Numbered from the stretch's first letter, positions 51,374 to 63,343 are shown. The stretch: 64,000 nucleotides of DNA from Hermodice carunculata (GCA_964020975.1 OZ026625.1:38405606-38469605), one strand, 5' to 3'. Numbers and translations: made by a program. Notes: generated from the sequence alone by a model not told the origin.

Positions 51374-51665
51374 CAGTTTTTTAAAGTATTTTCAGTCTAC
51401 AAACTTAGTTTCATTGTGGCTGGAGCTGTTGTACAGTGGCAGTACATGTGTAATCCCAGTTTGTTTCATAACTTTCACATCATGCACTGCAGGCTTCAAT
51501 TTTCTAAAGCTTATCCATGTGCAGTTTTTCATGTATTTTGGGTCTGCAAGTTTAGTTGTGGCTGGACCTGTGGTAAAGTGACTGTACATGCATAATCCTA
51601 TTTTTGTTTGATAACTTCCACATGATGCACAGCAGGTTTTGAATTCTACAGCCTATCCAACATGT
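51374..51665 (+). repeat. Diverged tandem pair of about 147 bp inside the transposon
   Basis: 51374-51520 and 51522-51665 share CAGTTTTT.A..TATTTT, TAGTT..TTGTGGCTGGA.CTG, GT.CAGTG or GTAAAGTG, GTACATG..TAATCC, TTTGTTT.ATAACTT.CACAT.ATGCAC..CAGG and CTA.AGC.TATCCA. They lie between the transposase stop and the right end, where subterminal repeats that bind transposase are often found. Confidence 0.8.
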
Positions 51666-52021
51666 ATCAATACCGTGTAAATAAATGTTGCAGTCAGTTG
51701 TATATATTTGTCTTTTTACCATTTCTTGAGATTCAACTATTATATTAAAAGTAGAAGGGAATGAGAAAATGTGAGTGAAATACATGTGGTATGTATGTAC
51801 AGACATACAAGAAGTTTGCAGCATGTGAAGGGAGAACCCTACATATCTTTACCATCCCACTGGCCGAAAAGTAAACAACACCCCAGCACCTTGAAAATGA
51901 GTGAAACAACAGCCTGTTTGTGGTCAGCTATAAATACCATGTGTCTCCCATTAAACCCCGCCTACACCCATCAGTCAAAGCTGGCTGTTTCACTCGGTAG
52001 GGCCCTACCCACTTCTCCAGT

Positions 52022-52025
52022 TTAA
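52022..52025. other. Right TTAA target-site duplication
   Basis: TTAA follows the right terminal TCTCCAGT, matching the left side. Confidence 0.5.
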
Positions 52026-54019
52026 GCATGAACATCCAAAGCGACAATGCAATTTACTCTGTCACCTCATACACATAGCTCAAAAAGGAGCTCTAGGTAT
52101 CCACAATTAGATTGTTTATGGGATCCCATTTTTGTGAATGGTACAGTATAGCAGTCTCGTGTTGCTTATACCATATTCGTCTTAGGAAAGCAGGCATTTA
52201 TATGAAAAAGTTGCCTAAGAGGACAAAACATTGCAATCATCATTGCGTTAATTGTAACTTTTTATTTGATGCACAAACTTCCAATACGGCATCATGTAAC
52301 TCATTGACCAGCGTAATGCGTTCATTCCATATTAAAATAAACAACAATGTTATGGCATACAGCTGTAAAGCCGCATTAGCTTGATTGCATTTGGTACTAG
52401 AAAAGCGCATGTTTGCCAATAATATGCTGCATTTTATGCGTCCCAAAAAGACCAAACTAAATACAAATTGCTTCAAGTTGTTAATTTTTAACGTTTGTTT
52501 CCATGAAGGAGTCAATGTAACCGTTGTAAATCACGCATATTTTGATTAATTCATTTTAGTTTCAAGAATATTATATTTGGGCTAGTTCTCCCAAAATATG
52601 TATTTGATTTTAGACAATTTACCCTGACCAATTCTTCTCATTTGTGACTATAAAACATACATACCCGCAAATTAACGACACCAATCTTGATTTTCTAATG
52701 TCCAATTGAATAATCTTTTAAAATATGGGTGTGACCCTTTCTACCATGGGGAGGGGTAGCCGATTAGTTTGGGGCCTTGGCCGCGAGCCTAGTTGTCGTT
52801 TAAGCAAATGTAAATTTGGGTTTCTATTAAACCTAGGTTGCCAAAAGGTCTATGATAATAACAGTTTGAGGTAAATGGTCTTTTGTTGGGATTGTATTAA
52901 TTGCTTTTGAAACTGGGCACAAAGCTTTGATGCAGCAGTTGTATAGCTTATTTATTATTGACGGCGCTCCTTGGTGAGGTACTAATCATTACACACTATG
53001 ACTTGTGTAACTCAGCTTTAGAGAGAGCGGATGCCTGGGCTTAATCAACAATACCAGAAATAATTGCACCATGCGTATCAAAGTATATAGAACGTATATA
53101 TTTACAGTTCACCTAAACACGTACCTGCTGATTTTTTACCGCGAACGGTTTGTATTCACATCGTCACTGGTTAGTGAAGGGCTTTCTTTTCTTTTAATAT
53201 TTCAATTGTGACCTTAATGGTGGCCGAGACCAAAGCGGATTCGACACAATGTCCCGTGGCCACAGCTTTTACTTTGCATATTTCTTTAGACAGATGTGTT
53301 TCTAGCCAAATCAGCTCAAATACACATCCATCCCCACGTATTCAAGAGTTTCATTTTATTCAGTCTGATATTTGTCTAAACTTCAATGATTGGTGTTTCT
53401 ATGGTCACTGTATTCACGTTATCTGTGAAATAATACGTCTTTCCATGATGCCATATATGAAAACGCTAAATGGTGTTAAGTCAAGTTAGGCAAACTGTGT
53501 GGGACCGGACTCTTCGAAAGGTGTGGACTGGGTAGTCGAAGGAGAGTTAAACCAGAGGCAAGATAACTGAAATGCTGGTCAAATTCAGTAGAAACTGACG
53601 TAATTGTTGGTTTATTAATACTCTCTCTGTGGCGTGTCACTTGTTTGGTCATATAAAGAGGAAGCCATTACAAAAGAAACAACTTTCCTACTGTTGCATC
53701 TCACACTCGGCATACTCAAAGCCCCAGTCTTTGTTGCCACAGCCAGAGTCATGGGAGCCCTAACGAGGGCTATGATTTGTCTTCTCTTCCTTCAGTGACC
53801 CACTCTAGCTACGTCTCCGAAAACCCCAACACACCACATCTCCTTTCCGAGCACTCCAGTAGAGAGCCCTTCCCCAAGTCTATCCCCATTCTATTTCCAG
53901 GCATTCCCCACTTTAGCCCCGTAATGTATTCTTCTCTATCACTTTCTGCCATATTTCAAATTTTCTGCCCTCAGTATAATGATGCCTATTGTTCCATTGA
54001 CCATTTGCCTAATCCTAAC
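52026..54019. other. No recognised gene
   Basis: No supported coding region. Part of 53700-54019 may be the 3' end of the minus-strand LINE described next. Confidence 0.4.
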
Positions 54020-54720
54020 TGCGCACTACTGTAACACTCCTTGACCTGTAGCTTTGATTCGTAAAACCAAATATTAATAATCATCTACCTCACTTAGCTT
54101 ACTGACTTTCTCATACCCCTCTGGAACCTCAAACTGTCCATCTATCCACCTCTCTCCCTGCGTATGCTTCTGACCCAGAATTATAATCTGAATCTCTTTT
54201 TTCACTGTTATCCAGTCCCATTTTCCCCATAGTACCGTGCTATTCCCTGTAAATTTTGTAATTCTTCTTTCGTTAACCCATTAGAACAATGTCATCTTCA
54301 AAAATCAAACCTGACATCCTCTCATCTCCGACCTTAACACTTCTTCCACTATGTAGTAACTGTTCACATAACTCACATATATAAATTGGCAACAATAGTA
54401 GGGGATAAAACACAGTGTTGTTTTAACTCAATACACAGCTCTACTTTTTCTCCTTTCATCTCCATCACAGTTACCGCATATTTGATATTCACATATAAAG
54501 CTCTCAACAATTCTAAATAGCTGGCCTTCGGTCTTCATCAGACTTACTGAACATTTTACATTCACATTTGTATTTGTGTCTTTTTGCCCAGAACCACTTC
54601 CTAGTAGTCATTACCCTTTCTGCAGTCCCAACTCTTTACTCTCCATAAGCAAACCTGTCCCTGTATAACCTATATACATATGGAATTACTATTGTCCATA
54701 TTGCACACGTTTAACATGTA
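54020..54720 (-). mobile_element. LINE reverse-transcriptase remnant (RTE/L2-like)
   Basis: On the minus strand broken frames read LRALYVNIKYAV near 54510, then a GLKQGCVLSPTI-like block near 54420, the start of an F-A-D-D-I-V-L-M type catalytic box near 54285 (seen as FEDDIVLMG), KEELQNLQGIARYYG near 54255 and WDWITVKKEIQIII near 54200. This is the standard order palm-GxxQGxxLSP-(F/Y)xDD-thumb of non-LTR reverse transcriptases. Several stops and frame changes are present, so it is dead. The clade is not settled. Confidence 0.6.
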
Positions 54721-55013
54721 AAGCTCCCAATTCTTCTAAAACCCTGCCCACAAAAATTTAAAAAGCAGACGAGAGGCCCATTACGATTTTTTGCCAGGAG
54801 TAGTATTTTATGCAACTGGTTTTCATATATGATTTCATGGCGACAGAACGACAAATTACATGTAAATCATGAAATGCGAATCAAATATCAAAGCAAAGTG
54901 TATTTTCTTGAAGAAAGGAGTCATATTTTGTAATTAAGGACATGTAAAATCATTTATATAATATGTAAATTAAAGAAGAATGAGAACAGGGTAAAAAGCG
55001 GATATTAAGCAAA

Positions 55014-55090
55014 ACAAAAACAAAACAAAACAAAAAACAAAAAACAAATAAAAAAATTAAAAAATAAAAAAAAGAAGGGGGGGGGGCATG
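55014..55090. repeat. (AAAAC)n A-rich tract ending in a G run
   Basis: AAAACAAAAC units and A-rich sequence end in a run of about 10 G (55078-55087). Confidence 0.9.
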
Positions 55091-56896
55091 TTTTCATTAT
55101 CATCCAATTTAATGTAATATAAAGCGGTTTTTCTTTTCTTTTTCATATTCCGAGACCTTTTGCCAGTTTCTGGTGCCTAAAGAAAGCATATAATACAAAA
55201 ATATGGAAAATTGTGACACATTTTATGTCAAGATCTTGTTTCTGTTAACATCTAAGTAATGTGGTTTTTGCTAACATTTTGTAATTAATTTGAATTTTCA
55301 CACATTTGGACACCTATATCCAGACGTTTTATCATTTTTTACTTCACTCAATGCATGCTGCATACTAGAGGCCAGTTTTTGGTTATTTCAGTCGAGTTTT
55401 GTAGGATCTTTCGGCTAAAGCTCCAAGTTTAAAAAAATCTGTAAACTTTATTGCCATATTTGCAATTATGGCTATAAAATAGTTCTGTCACCAAAATAGA
55501 CAACCACAACCATCATTTTCTGATGGAAAATATGTTAATGTTTTATTAAAATTACTAAAAAAAACAGGTTGTTCCTTGGTTTACCGTGGGGGAAGCGTAT
55601 CTCCTTAACTAAGCTCTTTTGGGGGTGTTTGCCGGTATAATACTAGCAGTGTTCCAATGCCTAGAAAGCATGATGCAAAATCTGTGCAGGATACACAAGT
55701 GCACATCAAAGAGTCTCCAGAAAAAAACTCTACGCGGCAAACTTCGGGTTCTTTTACAATGCTTAACATTTGCTTCAGCTCAAAACATAAAAAAACGTAA
55801 AAAAACTACAAAGTATGACCATATCATAATGAATATTAATTAATTAACAAGATCGCGTGGGAATAGGCAAGCTATGTCATGCATTACAGAAAGCACTATA
55901 TTACCACATAAAGCAATCAATGATGATGATGACAAGGACAAAGTATAAGATGCAGCTCTATATTGACCGGAACACTGAACCACCCTCACATATCACTAGC
56001 ATGTAATGGCGATGGCTCCTTCATTTGCCAAAACATGTATATGTCACAATAATTTTGAGTATATTCACGTGTAATATGAGCAGGCGAGAGTGGTCTTGTC
56101 AGGTGAAAAAAGAGGTAGTTGCACTAGTCAACTGACTCAGCAAGATGTTGCCAATTTTTTGCTCCCTAAGAGAACGCATTTAAAATTACGGCTGAGAAGC
56201 TGCATTCTACAATTAGGCAGTGTGTTTCGATGACCCTACTTGTAGTAATCACGATTTCAGGAGGAAATCCGAGTCTATAAGTGTCATACAAAATTGCCAT
56301 TAAGCTGAGGCCCACAAATGTGAGGTCTCAAATGAAAACTGTCAGATATACATCTAAGTGTGTCACGAAAAAATGAAGTTAGATCAGCTGAACAGGTTGA
56401 CCACAAAAGACGGAAATTCAAAACTAAGAATTAAGGATAACCATGAGCAGGTAAATATGTTTATCTGATGCAAGGGAGACAGCAACCAAGTTCATGCCCC
56501 TGTTAATGTTCCCAGCATCTATAATGCTCCTTAAGCTCACACATAGCTTTCCTGTAATTGGATGCTTCCGAGTATGCCCTGGTTTCTGTTGTATCGTTCA
56601 GATTCGAAGATTTTTTAAAGAGAACTGTCAATCCATTCATGACTATCTTTCAAAATCAGCCAGATCTACAATAAAATATTGGAAAAAGGCATTAAGACTC
56701 AATAATACGAGCGGAAAAGTTATTGGTGCTGACAGAGATACTATTATGCTGAGGACATATATACTAGCAAGCAAGAAAATCACACAAAAATATAAAAGAA
56801 GTCACGGTGGTGAACGTAGACATATCAAAACCAACAACAATGCCGTTATATTTGTACTAGCTTTCCTCGCCGAAAAAAAAGTGGTTGTTGGGAGCA

Positions 56897-56900
<4 letters not shown>
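55091..56900. other. No recognised gene
   Basis: The last 400 bases hold an open plus frame (56494-57018) whose codons before the microsatellite read RSHGGERRHIKTNNNAVIFV. It has no recognised family and its 3' half is microsatellite. Confidence 0.4.
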
Positions 56901-56969
<69 letters not shown>

Positions 56970-56971
56970 CA
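56901..56971. repeat. (CA)n(TA)n microsatellite
   Basis: About 43 bp of CA followed by about 28 bp of TA. Confidence 0.96.
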
Positions 56972-57904
56972 GTTTAAATGTTGCGGTAAAGCACCACCTA
57001 GTAGACATGGTGAAATAAAGTGGTGCAAGGAGCTGTGATGGTTGCGGGATCTATGGACAACATGATGCTTATCCTGGAAATAAACCTGAAAATATCATGA
57101 ACAATATATTGCCTCCAAACATAGGAGTGGTCCTGATCGGGAATCCTTACATGTAAGCCACACATGGATCAATCCATCAGGCATCAGCTAATTGTCTACA
57201 CTAAGGAGAACTAGGTAAAAGGTACTATCGTGAATCAAAAAAAATGTAGAGGAGGTAGTACCCTTCACTGGAAATGAAGACAATCAAGTGATGAAACTTG
57301 GACGTGGTGGCATAAATTGTACAGCACTTGACTGTGTTTGTTCCAGCATAGTTTGTGCGCAAAACTTGATGAATAGTTACAACATTAGATTGACACCAAG
57401 GTAGCTGTAGTGAGATGTGGTAATGAACTTAAGATGCTTTAGTTTGGTTGATTAGTATGGCTTCAAAGACAGTTTTATCATCCCCACTCCTATTAAGTAA
57501 ATGAACACTTGCAAACTATATAGTAGAAGGGAAAAAGGGTTAACATGGCATCTTTCATCGAGACAGGCATGTAAACGCTGAATGTATTGAAGCCAATGAC
57601 AACTGAAAAATTGAAAGACTTTCTGAAAGGGAAAGCAATGGAGAGGGCAGTATCTGAAATAAATACTAGACTTGTAACTTTTGACAGGATTGTAACGTCC
57701 AGAGATAGGCTCCCACATTCTGCAAAATAGACTTGCTCAAGTCTCACTTGACTGGCTTCCATATTTTATCTAAAATTAGATTTTTACAAAATAAAACTTT
57801 ATGTGAAATCTGTCACACGTTGTAAGCCTTATAATGGTATTATGGAGCTAGGCCCCTAAACCTAGCTTAGAACGTGTCTATAACCAGAAAACAGATTAGC
57901 GCCG
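56972..57904. other. No recognised gene
   Basis: Nothing supported. Confidence 0.4.
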
Positions 57905-57963
57905 GGAGGTGTGCATTGTGCTTCTTATTATACAGACCAGCGGCGGTCATAACGCACACCTCC
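57905..57963. repeat. Inverted repeat, 16-nt arms
   Basis: GGAGGTGTGCATTGTG pairs with CATAACGCACACCTCC (14 of 16 positions), with a loop of about 27 nt, in a locally GC-richer patch. Confidence 0.7.
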
Positions 57964-60013
57964 GAAGCTGTAAGTTGAGCTACTGTGTAATGAATGGTTA
58001 ATTGCAGTGCAGCGCGTCAGGCGGAGGGCGTCCAGTGAGACTTGTAAAACTTGCCGGCTTGTGGCTGATTTGAATTATTCAACAAGCTCTCCTATTGGCT
58101 GAAGCAAATAGTACAGAAAAACATGATCCATATTCATAAATTTCAAACCCAACAATGACAGCAAAGAGATTCCAGATTTGCCTAAGCATCAACATTTATC
58201 ATCCAATACAAATGTGAAGAAACAAATTTCACTCCTGACCTGAGACAGGCAGTCACCCATAAAAGGCAGCTAGTAGTTTTAAACTGGTTCTCTCAACCTT
58301 TGAAATATTCTTCATTAACAACAGACACTAGCGTTTCCAAAATGTATAGCCTACTATAGGCCTTACCACCTAAAAAACAAATTCCATTACTTCTGCCAAA
58401 AATTAAAAGACATATTGTAGGCCTATCACCTTTTAGTATTCCCAACTTGGGAGAGGTATTTTATGGGGAACTCCTCCAAAACTACTTCTGAAACTACTGA
58501 AGACGATTCTCCGGAATATTCTGGGTTGGGTCATGTGGCCAGAATCGATCACTTGGTATTCACTGTTCAATGAAATGTATCGTTTTTCTACCGATGCTTC
58601 ATTCGGGAGTACTCGCTAACTCGTGTTGTTTAGTTTGGCTGGAAAGATGGGTGACATTTGTGTGAACACAAGTGACGATTAGGGAAACATTCATTAAAGC
58701 AAGACACACAATTTACCACTGTAAATTGGTCAGAATGATAACATACTGCCAGTCTTCGCGTACAATAGAGCAGAGGGTCCAATTTTTTTTTTCACGGAAA
58801 GAGTGTAAAATACGCCAGCTGCAGGTAAACATGGCTTGGGTGAAAATGCCACAGCCGCTTGTGTTGATCATGTTGACAGTTTGTCAGTGACTGTGATAAA
58901 GCTAGTCTGTTTATTAGCCATTCACTGCAGCAACAAACAAACCCTACCACTAAAATTAAAGGACAGTTATGACAGGCAACCTATCTTTAGAAAATATTAA
59001 AGAAGAACCATCGTTTGTGACACTAACCAGGGAAAATGCACAGACCAGTACCCATGCAATTGTATTCACACAGGCTTGACCATTTTGATTAAATCGTGAT
59101 TGAGATCAATGTATTCACTTTGTTGGGGTGAAAGTCACGTGTTTTGGTTCAAATTGACAAAGAAAACATATAGAAATGTAGAGAAGGTCTTACTCAACAA
59201 AAGTCATGACATGTGGATCATTTAGCATGAATTGCAAAAATGAACAAGTTATGGCACTTTTACACCAGCATGTCGCATGTTGCGCAACAAAACAAAAAAT
59301 GTCCAGTGGCTGGTTGTGCCAGATCCCAAAACTGCCCAGAGTGCTAGGGGTTAAATTAGCACAACAAAATAAGTCCACTCAAATAATCAGGGTGTCATGA
59401 ACTTGATCTAACCGCTGGTTTGACCTCTCACCTAACGCAAAACCCCGGATGTTGTGACGTGACTCCCTCCAAGTTGATGGCAGTCTGGAGTGGGCTTGTC
59501 CAAGTTTAACAAGTCCCTGGTGTGGGCAGCCGCAGGGAGACGCTCAGCTCTGTCTCACGTGAGTGGTCATTGACTATAATAACCACGCATTCATCAAAGA
59601 TCACTGTCCACTTAGCCTTATCACAGCGATAATGGGATTAGAACTGACTAAGGCTCAATAGCTGTTACCATTGAAACTGGCACGGCGGGAGTGTCGACCA
59701 GTTAAAACAATGGCAGTAAGGCCTACTGAATAACAGTTAACTTCGTAGTTGGCGCAATATCATACAGCTAACTTTGTGTAGGGGAAATGTATCGCACTTC
59801 TGGAAGGGACTGCGGGATGGGAAAATTGGGACATGCACTGGGAACTTGTGCAAGTCTCTCTGTGAAGGTGCTGTGCAACTCCTCTGAGCAATAATGGCTT
59901 AAAGATATGCCAAGTTAAAACTTAAGACACTAATACTGCATTTTATAAAGGCAAAGGATTGAGTGTGGTGTCTTTGTTTTGTCACCTAAAGAGCCCGGTG
60001 TGAAGGAAAAATA
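57964..60013. other. No recognised gene; GC-richer patch at 59400-59800
   Basis: The stretch 59400-59800 is visibly richer in G and C and in CpG than its surroundings, and contains TCACGTGAG (an E-box) near 59556. It could be an old repeat or a regulatory region; no exon was recognised. Confidence 0.35.
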
Positions 60014-60505
60014 TGGTCTATGCATAAGTTCTCCAAGCGGGGAAACCCCGGCAGTTGTCCCATAACAAATGCGAGGCATGTGGGCTTATTTTTTGCTCGC
60101 ATATGGCGTGCTGTGCACTTTCTCAAAAGTGGTCACGATAATGCATGATGGCGGACACTAATCTCTGTTTGTGTTAACATGAACAACTGTTGTGTAGTGC
60201 ACTGTAATGTTGATACCAGGAAGAAACGTCAAACTGACAAATATCAGAAATAAAAGTGCAGCTTTATTCTTCCATCAACTGATATTCCTTTGTCTCTCAA
60301 ATACTTTTTTAGTCATTGTAGATTCCGCTTTTGACAACATCCTGGTCGGTGTTTCATTGCGCGTTACTTGTTGTATTCACTAGCGCTGTGGCCTGTGTGG
60401 TGAGACTGAGTGGCCTGCAAATTACCCAGAAACCTACGTGCGCCTGGCTCTGACAGAGGAATCTCCGCTGGGGTTTCCCCGCTTGGTGAACTTATGCATA
60501 GACTG
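60014..60505. mobile_element. MITE-like element with 39-bp terminal inverted repeats
   Basis: Left end 60014-60052 and right end 60467-60505 are reverse complements at 35 of 39 positions; the core CTATGCATAAGTTC and CCAAGCGGGGAAACCCC are identical. The element is 492 bp long and flanked by TA on both sides (60012-60013, 60506-60507), which may be the target duplication, although the outer bases also match partly and the true edge could be further out. It does not encode a complete protein, so it is a non-autonomous DNA transposon. Confidence 0.85.
60179..60253 (+). pseudogene. Possible THAP-domain start inside the MITE
   Basis: A 24-codon frame reads MNNCCVVHCNVDTRKK and then a basic tail to a TAA. 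THAP zinc fingers begin with a Met a few residues before C-x2-4-C followed by basic residues, as here (C-V-V-H-C). THAP domains head P-element-type and some Kolobok transposases, so the MITE could be an internal-deletion derivative of such an element. The rest of the finger (C-x2-H, AVPTIF box) was not found. Confidence 0.35.
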
Positions 60506-60589
60506 TATTTATCTGAAAATTGAAACATTCTTTGTGGCTTGAATGACTCAGCAAGATATTGCTACTACACTGATGCAGATGTGTTGTTA

Positions 60590-61440
60590 AAGCTTGCATG
60601 CATTTTGTTCTTTAAAACTAGAACTTTTATTTATGTGTGAAAATGGCAAGCATATTGGCATGGTTGCCTGTCATGTTGAGGACCTGATTTACTCTGGAAA
60701 CAAACTATTTGACTCCAAAATTATTATGGACAGACTGAGAAATACATTTCTTATCTGGAAAGCCAGAGGAGAGTAATTTCATATATGTAGGTTTTAACAT
60801 ACAGCAATAATAGACAGTATCTTTCTTATTCATAATGATCACATAAAGATACCTGAGAGAATTGTCTTGTGTCACAAGGACTAGTGTACAAACAAAAGAA
60901 TCTTACCCCTCAAGAACTAAAAATCTCAAAATGTTGGTCAAATATTTGAATTGGGTGGTTCAGGAAGTTAGACCTGACATAGCCTTTAAGTTGGTTGAAC
61001 TGAGCACTAAACATAAAAACGACTGGTGGAAAATATGCAAAGAGCAATGAAGACTGCACGTAAGTTATTGGATAAACCTGCTCAGGTTGTCTTTCATGAA
61101 CCTGTGATACACGCAAACCTGGAAAGTGCTTCTGTTTTCAGACGCCCCTTGTGCCAACTTATGTTGTGACATAGGTAGCCTTGCAGCAGACATTATCTTC
61201 GTTTTGAGGCAAGGGCCACATTTTTGTCATTTGGCCTGCCAGGCAAATAACGTATTCCGAAATACAATCGTAGCAGAGACAGTCAGTCGTCATGAAGGTT
61301 ATAGCAATGCTATAAATCTTAAACTATTCGTGAAATTGGTCGCTTGTCTGCAGAATCCCTGCAAATTGAAGCTTATCTCGACAACGATGTAATTGGAGAC
61401 GTACATTTGCGTAAAAATGTTGAATATGACCATATGCATA
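60590..61440 (+). mobile_element. Fossil Ty1/copia-type pol fragment
   Basis: Plus-strand frames resemble the C-terminal half of a Ty1/copia pol: the end of the reverse transcriptase palm followed by an RNase H region. The fragment is broken, with several interruptions, and no long terminal repeats, gag or integrase were recognised. It begins within about 85 bp of the MITE's right end. It looks old. Confidence 0.6.
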
Positions 61441-61649
61441 TCAGCATTAGTGTTATTAGGCAGCACAGGAGGTCACAGAGGTAAAATCAAATGAAAAGTG
61501 CCCTGGCCATGCTCAGATTGCTAACTGTATAACTAAGAAAGATTATGCACGCTTTCAGGTGAGGGCTGTGCTGTAGACTGGAGCACTAATCCTACATTAA
61601 TGATTTTTCAAGGCCGCATGTAGCAACAGTAAATCTTTGTTGTTCTACC

Positions 61650-61753
61650 CATACATACATGCACACATACACACGTACATACATACATACATACATGCAT
61701 ACATACATACATACACACATACATACATACATACATACATACACCTCGCCCTC

Positions 61754-61785
<32 letters not shown>

Positions 61786-61795
61786 GATATATATA
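61650..61795. repeat. (ACAT)n(CA)n(TA)n compound microsatellite
   Basis: About 95 bp of ACAT tetramers, then CACACA, then TATATA with one GA interruption. Confidence 0.95.
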
Positions 61796-61939
61796 CTTTA
61801 GGAAATAGAGCGAAGGCACTCTTGTCCGTGCAAAACTTTGCCCAACTGGCGTCTTAAACGTTTAAAAAGTACAAACGGCTACTTTTATGTGAATGTAAAA
61901 AGCACTTTGGCTGCACAGTCGACTATGAAGAATCATGTT

Positions 61940-62225
<286 letters not shown>

Positions 62226-62399
62226 AATGCCATAGTGTACTTTCTTGTGTGGCAATAGGAATAGCTCTTGTCACTATAAAAGATATTTCACAGAGGCTGA
62301 TCTTGTACAACAGGCAAAACTGGCAAAACTGCCTCAGTTACCTTGAAGTGTGAAGGTGAATTGATGTCAGTTTTGAACACTATAGTCTAGCTTCTCTTA

Positions 62400-62405
62400 T
62401 TTATT
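62400..62405 (-). terminator. Candidate polyadenylation signal
   Basis: AATAAA on the minus strand, about 460 nt beyond the stop codon of the partial gene at 62865-63343. It is plausible in position but unsupported by transcript data. Confidence 0.3.
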
Positions 62406-62864
62406 GTTTCTTTTTTTTAAGTAAAAGTTTCTTCCTGCACAGATAGCATTTTGTATTTCAATCCTACCTGTTTGCAAAGTGGTGTGTATTTGTGCATTTA
62501 AAAAAAGTGGCTGTTCCTGACTGCTTTCCATTGTTTTAGAATTCTGCACGCAAAGTGTCTCTAGGTCAGGAGTCAGCAGAAATCTTCGTGGTTAACAGTT
62601 ATACGTGAAAGTAATTTTGTGCCTTTATGTGTTCATTATACGCCAAGTTTATATGAAGTGTTGGATATCATTGTTAATGTAAACTGTTCTGGTGTTACTT
62701 GAATGTGCATAAAAGAAAAATATTCCTAACTTATAATCCGTTTAGTTTCTTTTGCTTACTTTCTCAAGGTGGAAGAAGGAAATTGGTGTTTTCATAAGGC
62801 AAAACTGCATCATTTAACAGATGTTTTCTGACATGATGCAACTAAAATCACCTTTCCACAAAGT
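62406..62864 (-). other. Probable 3' untranslated region of the partial gene
   Basis: No coding frame on either strand. It lies between the last codon and the candidate AATAAA of the minus-strand gene. Confidence 0.3.
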
Positions 62865-63343
62865 CTATTCAAATGTATCACCCTCAGTAAGAATTTCCAA
62901 GTACGGATCTCCCATCAAAAGTTGGTCATATTGAGGGTGACTTTGTGGAACATACTTTGAGTATTGATCCTTTGCAGATTTAATTTGCTTTCGATGAGAA
63001 TAACCCCGCCTCCAAAGGGAGAGAGCTCTTACTTTCAAAATTAATAATTGCTGTTATATTGAGCGGGCATGCTTGCATGCTTCTATTGGAAAGCTTATAT
63101 GGCACAGTTTTTTTCCAAGCAAACTAAGTGAAGGACTTTGGTAGCTAAAATGACTAACATGACAGATACGTACTTCGATAGTAACGCCTCCTCGAATGCA
63201 CATGCTTTCATAGTAATAATGTTCCAACTCCCTGTTGGATGGTGGGGAATATTCAGTGACATGGGCAGGGACAGCTATTTCCACAAACACTGCTGGTGGC
63301 TCATTTTCATTTTGTAATATTTCAGACATTGAATCATACTCAT
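62865..63343 (-). CDS. Unrecognised host gene, last two exons
   Basis: Two open minus-strand segments join in phase. The upstream exon, 63343 (or 63378) to 63174, reads EYDSMSEILQNENEPPAVFV, then EIAVPAHVTEYSPPSNREL and EHYYYESMCIRGGVTIE, and ends at a GTACGT donor. The last exon, 63050 to 62865, follows an AACAG acceptor after a 123-nt intron and reads QLLILKVRALSLWRRGYSHR, KQIKSAKDQYSKYVPQSHPQ, YDQLLMGDPYLEILTEGDTFE and TAG (61 codons plus stop). The composition (acidic, Tyr-rich, few rare residues) is unlike the shadows around it. I do not recognise the family; a cytoplasmic tail is possible. The first exons would lie beyond 63400 or outside the window. The acceptor of the upstream exon is uncertain (63344 or 63379), and the last acceptor has a weak pyrimidine tract. 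Confidence 0.5.

Larger units (their letters stand above)
47475..52021 (+). mobile_element. Two-gene Kolobok-like DNA transposon, 4.5 kb
   Basis: The left end starts ACTGGAGAGCC and the right end, read inward, ACTGGAGAAGT: an 8-bp perfect terminal inverted repeat flanked on both sides by TTAA. Inside both ends lies a related subterminal motif, AGTGGGCAGG on the left and AGTGGGTAGG on the right. Between the ends are a minus-strand accessory gene (48048-48674) and a plus-strand transposase gene (49237-50987) transcribed away from each other. TTAA target sites, short terminal repeats and a transposase of this type fit the Kolobok superfamily. The boundaries were found by eye after the genes were recognised and could be coincidence; the genes themselves are certain to be element-like. 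The copy has one stop in the accessory gene and about three breaks in the transposase. Confidence 0.6.

Noticed and set aside
56494-57018. 174-codon plus frame
   Set aside because: A third of it is the (CA)n(TA)n microsatellite and the rest has no recognised motif.
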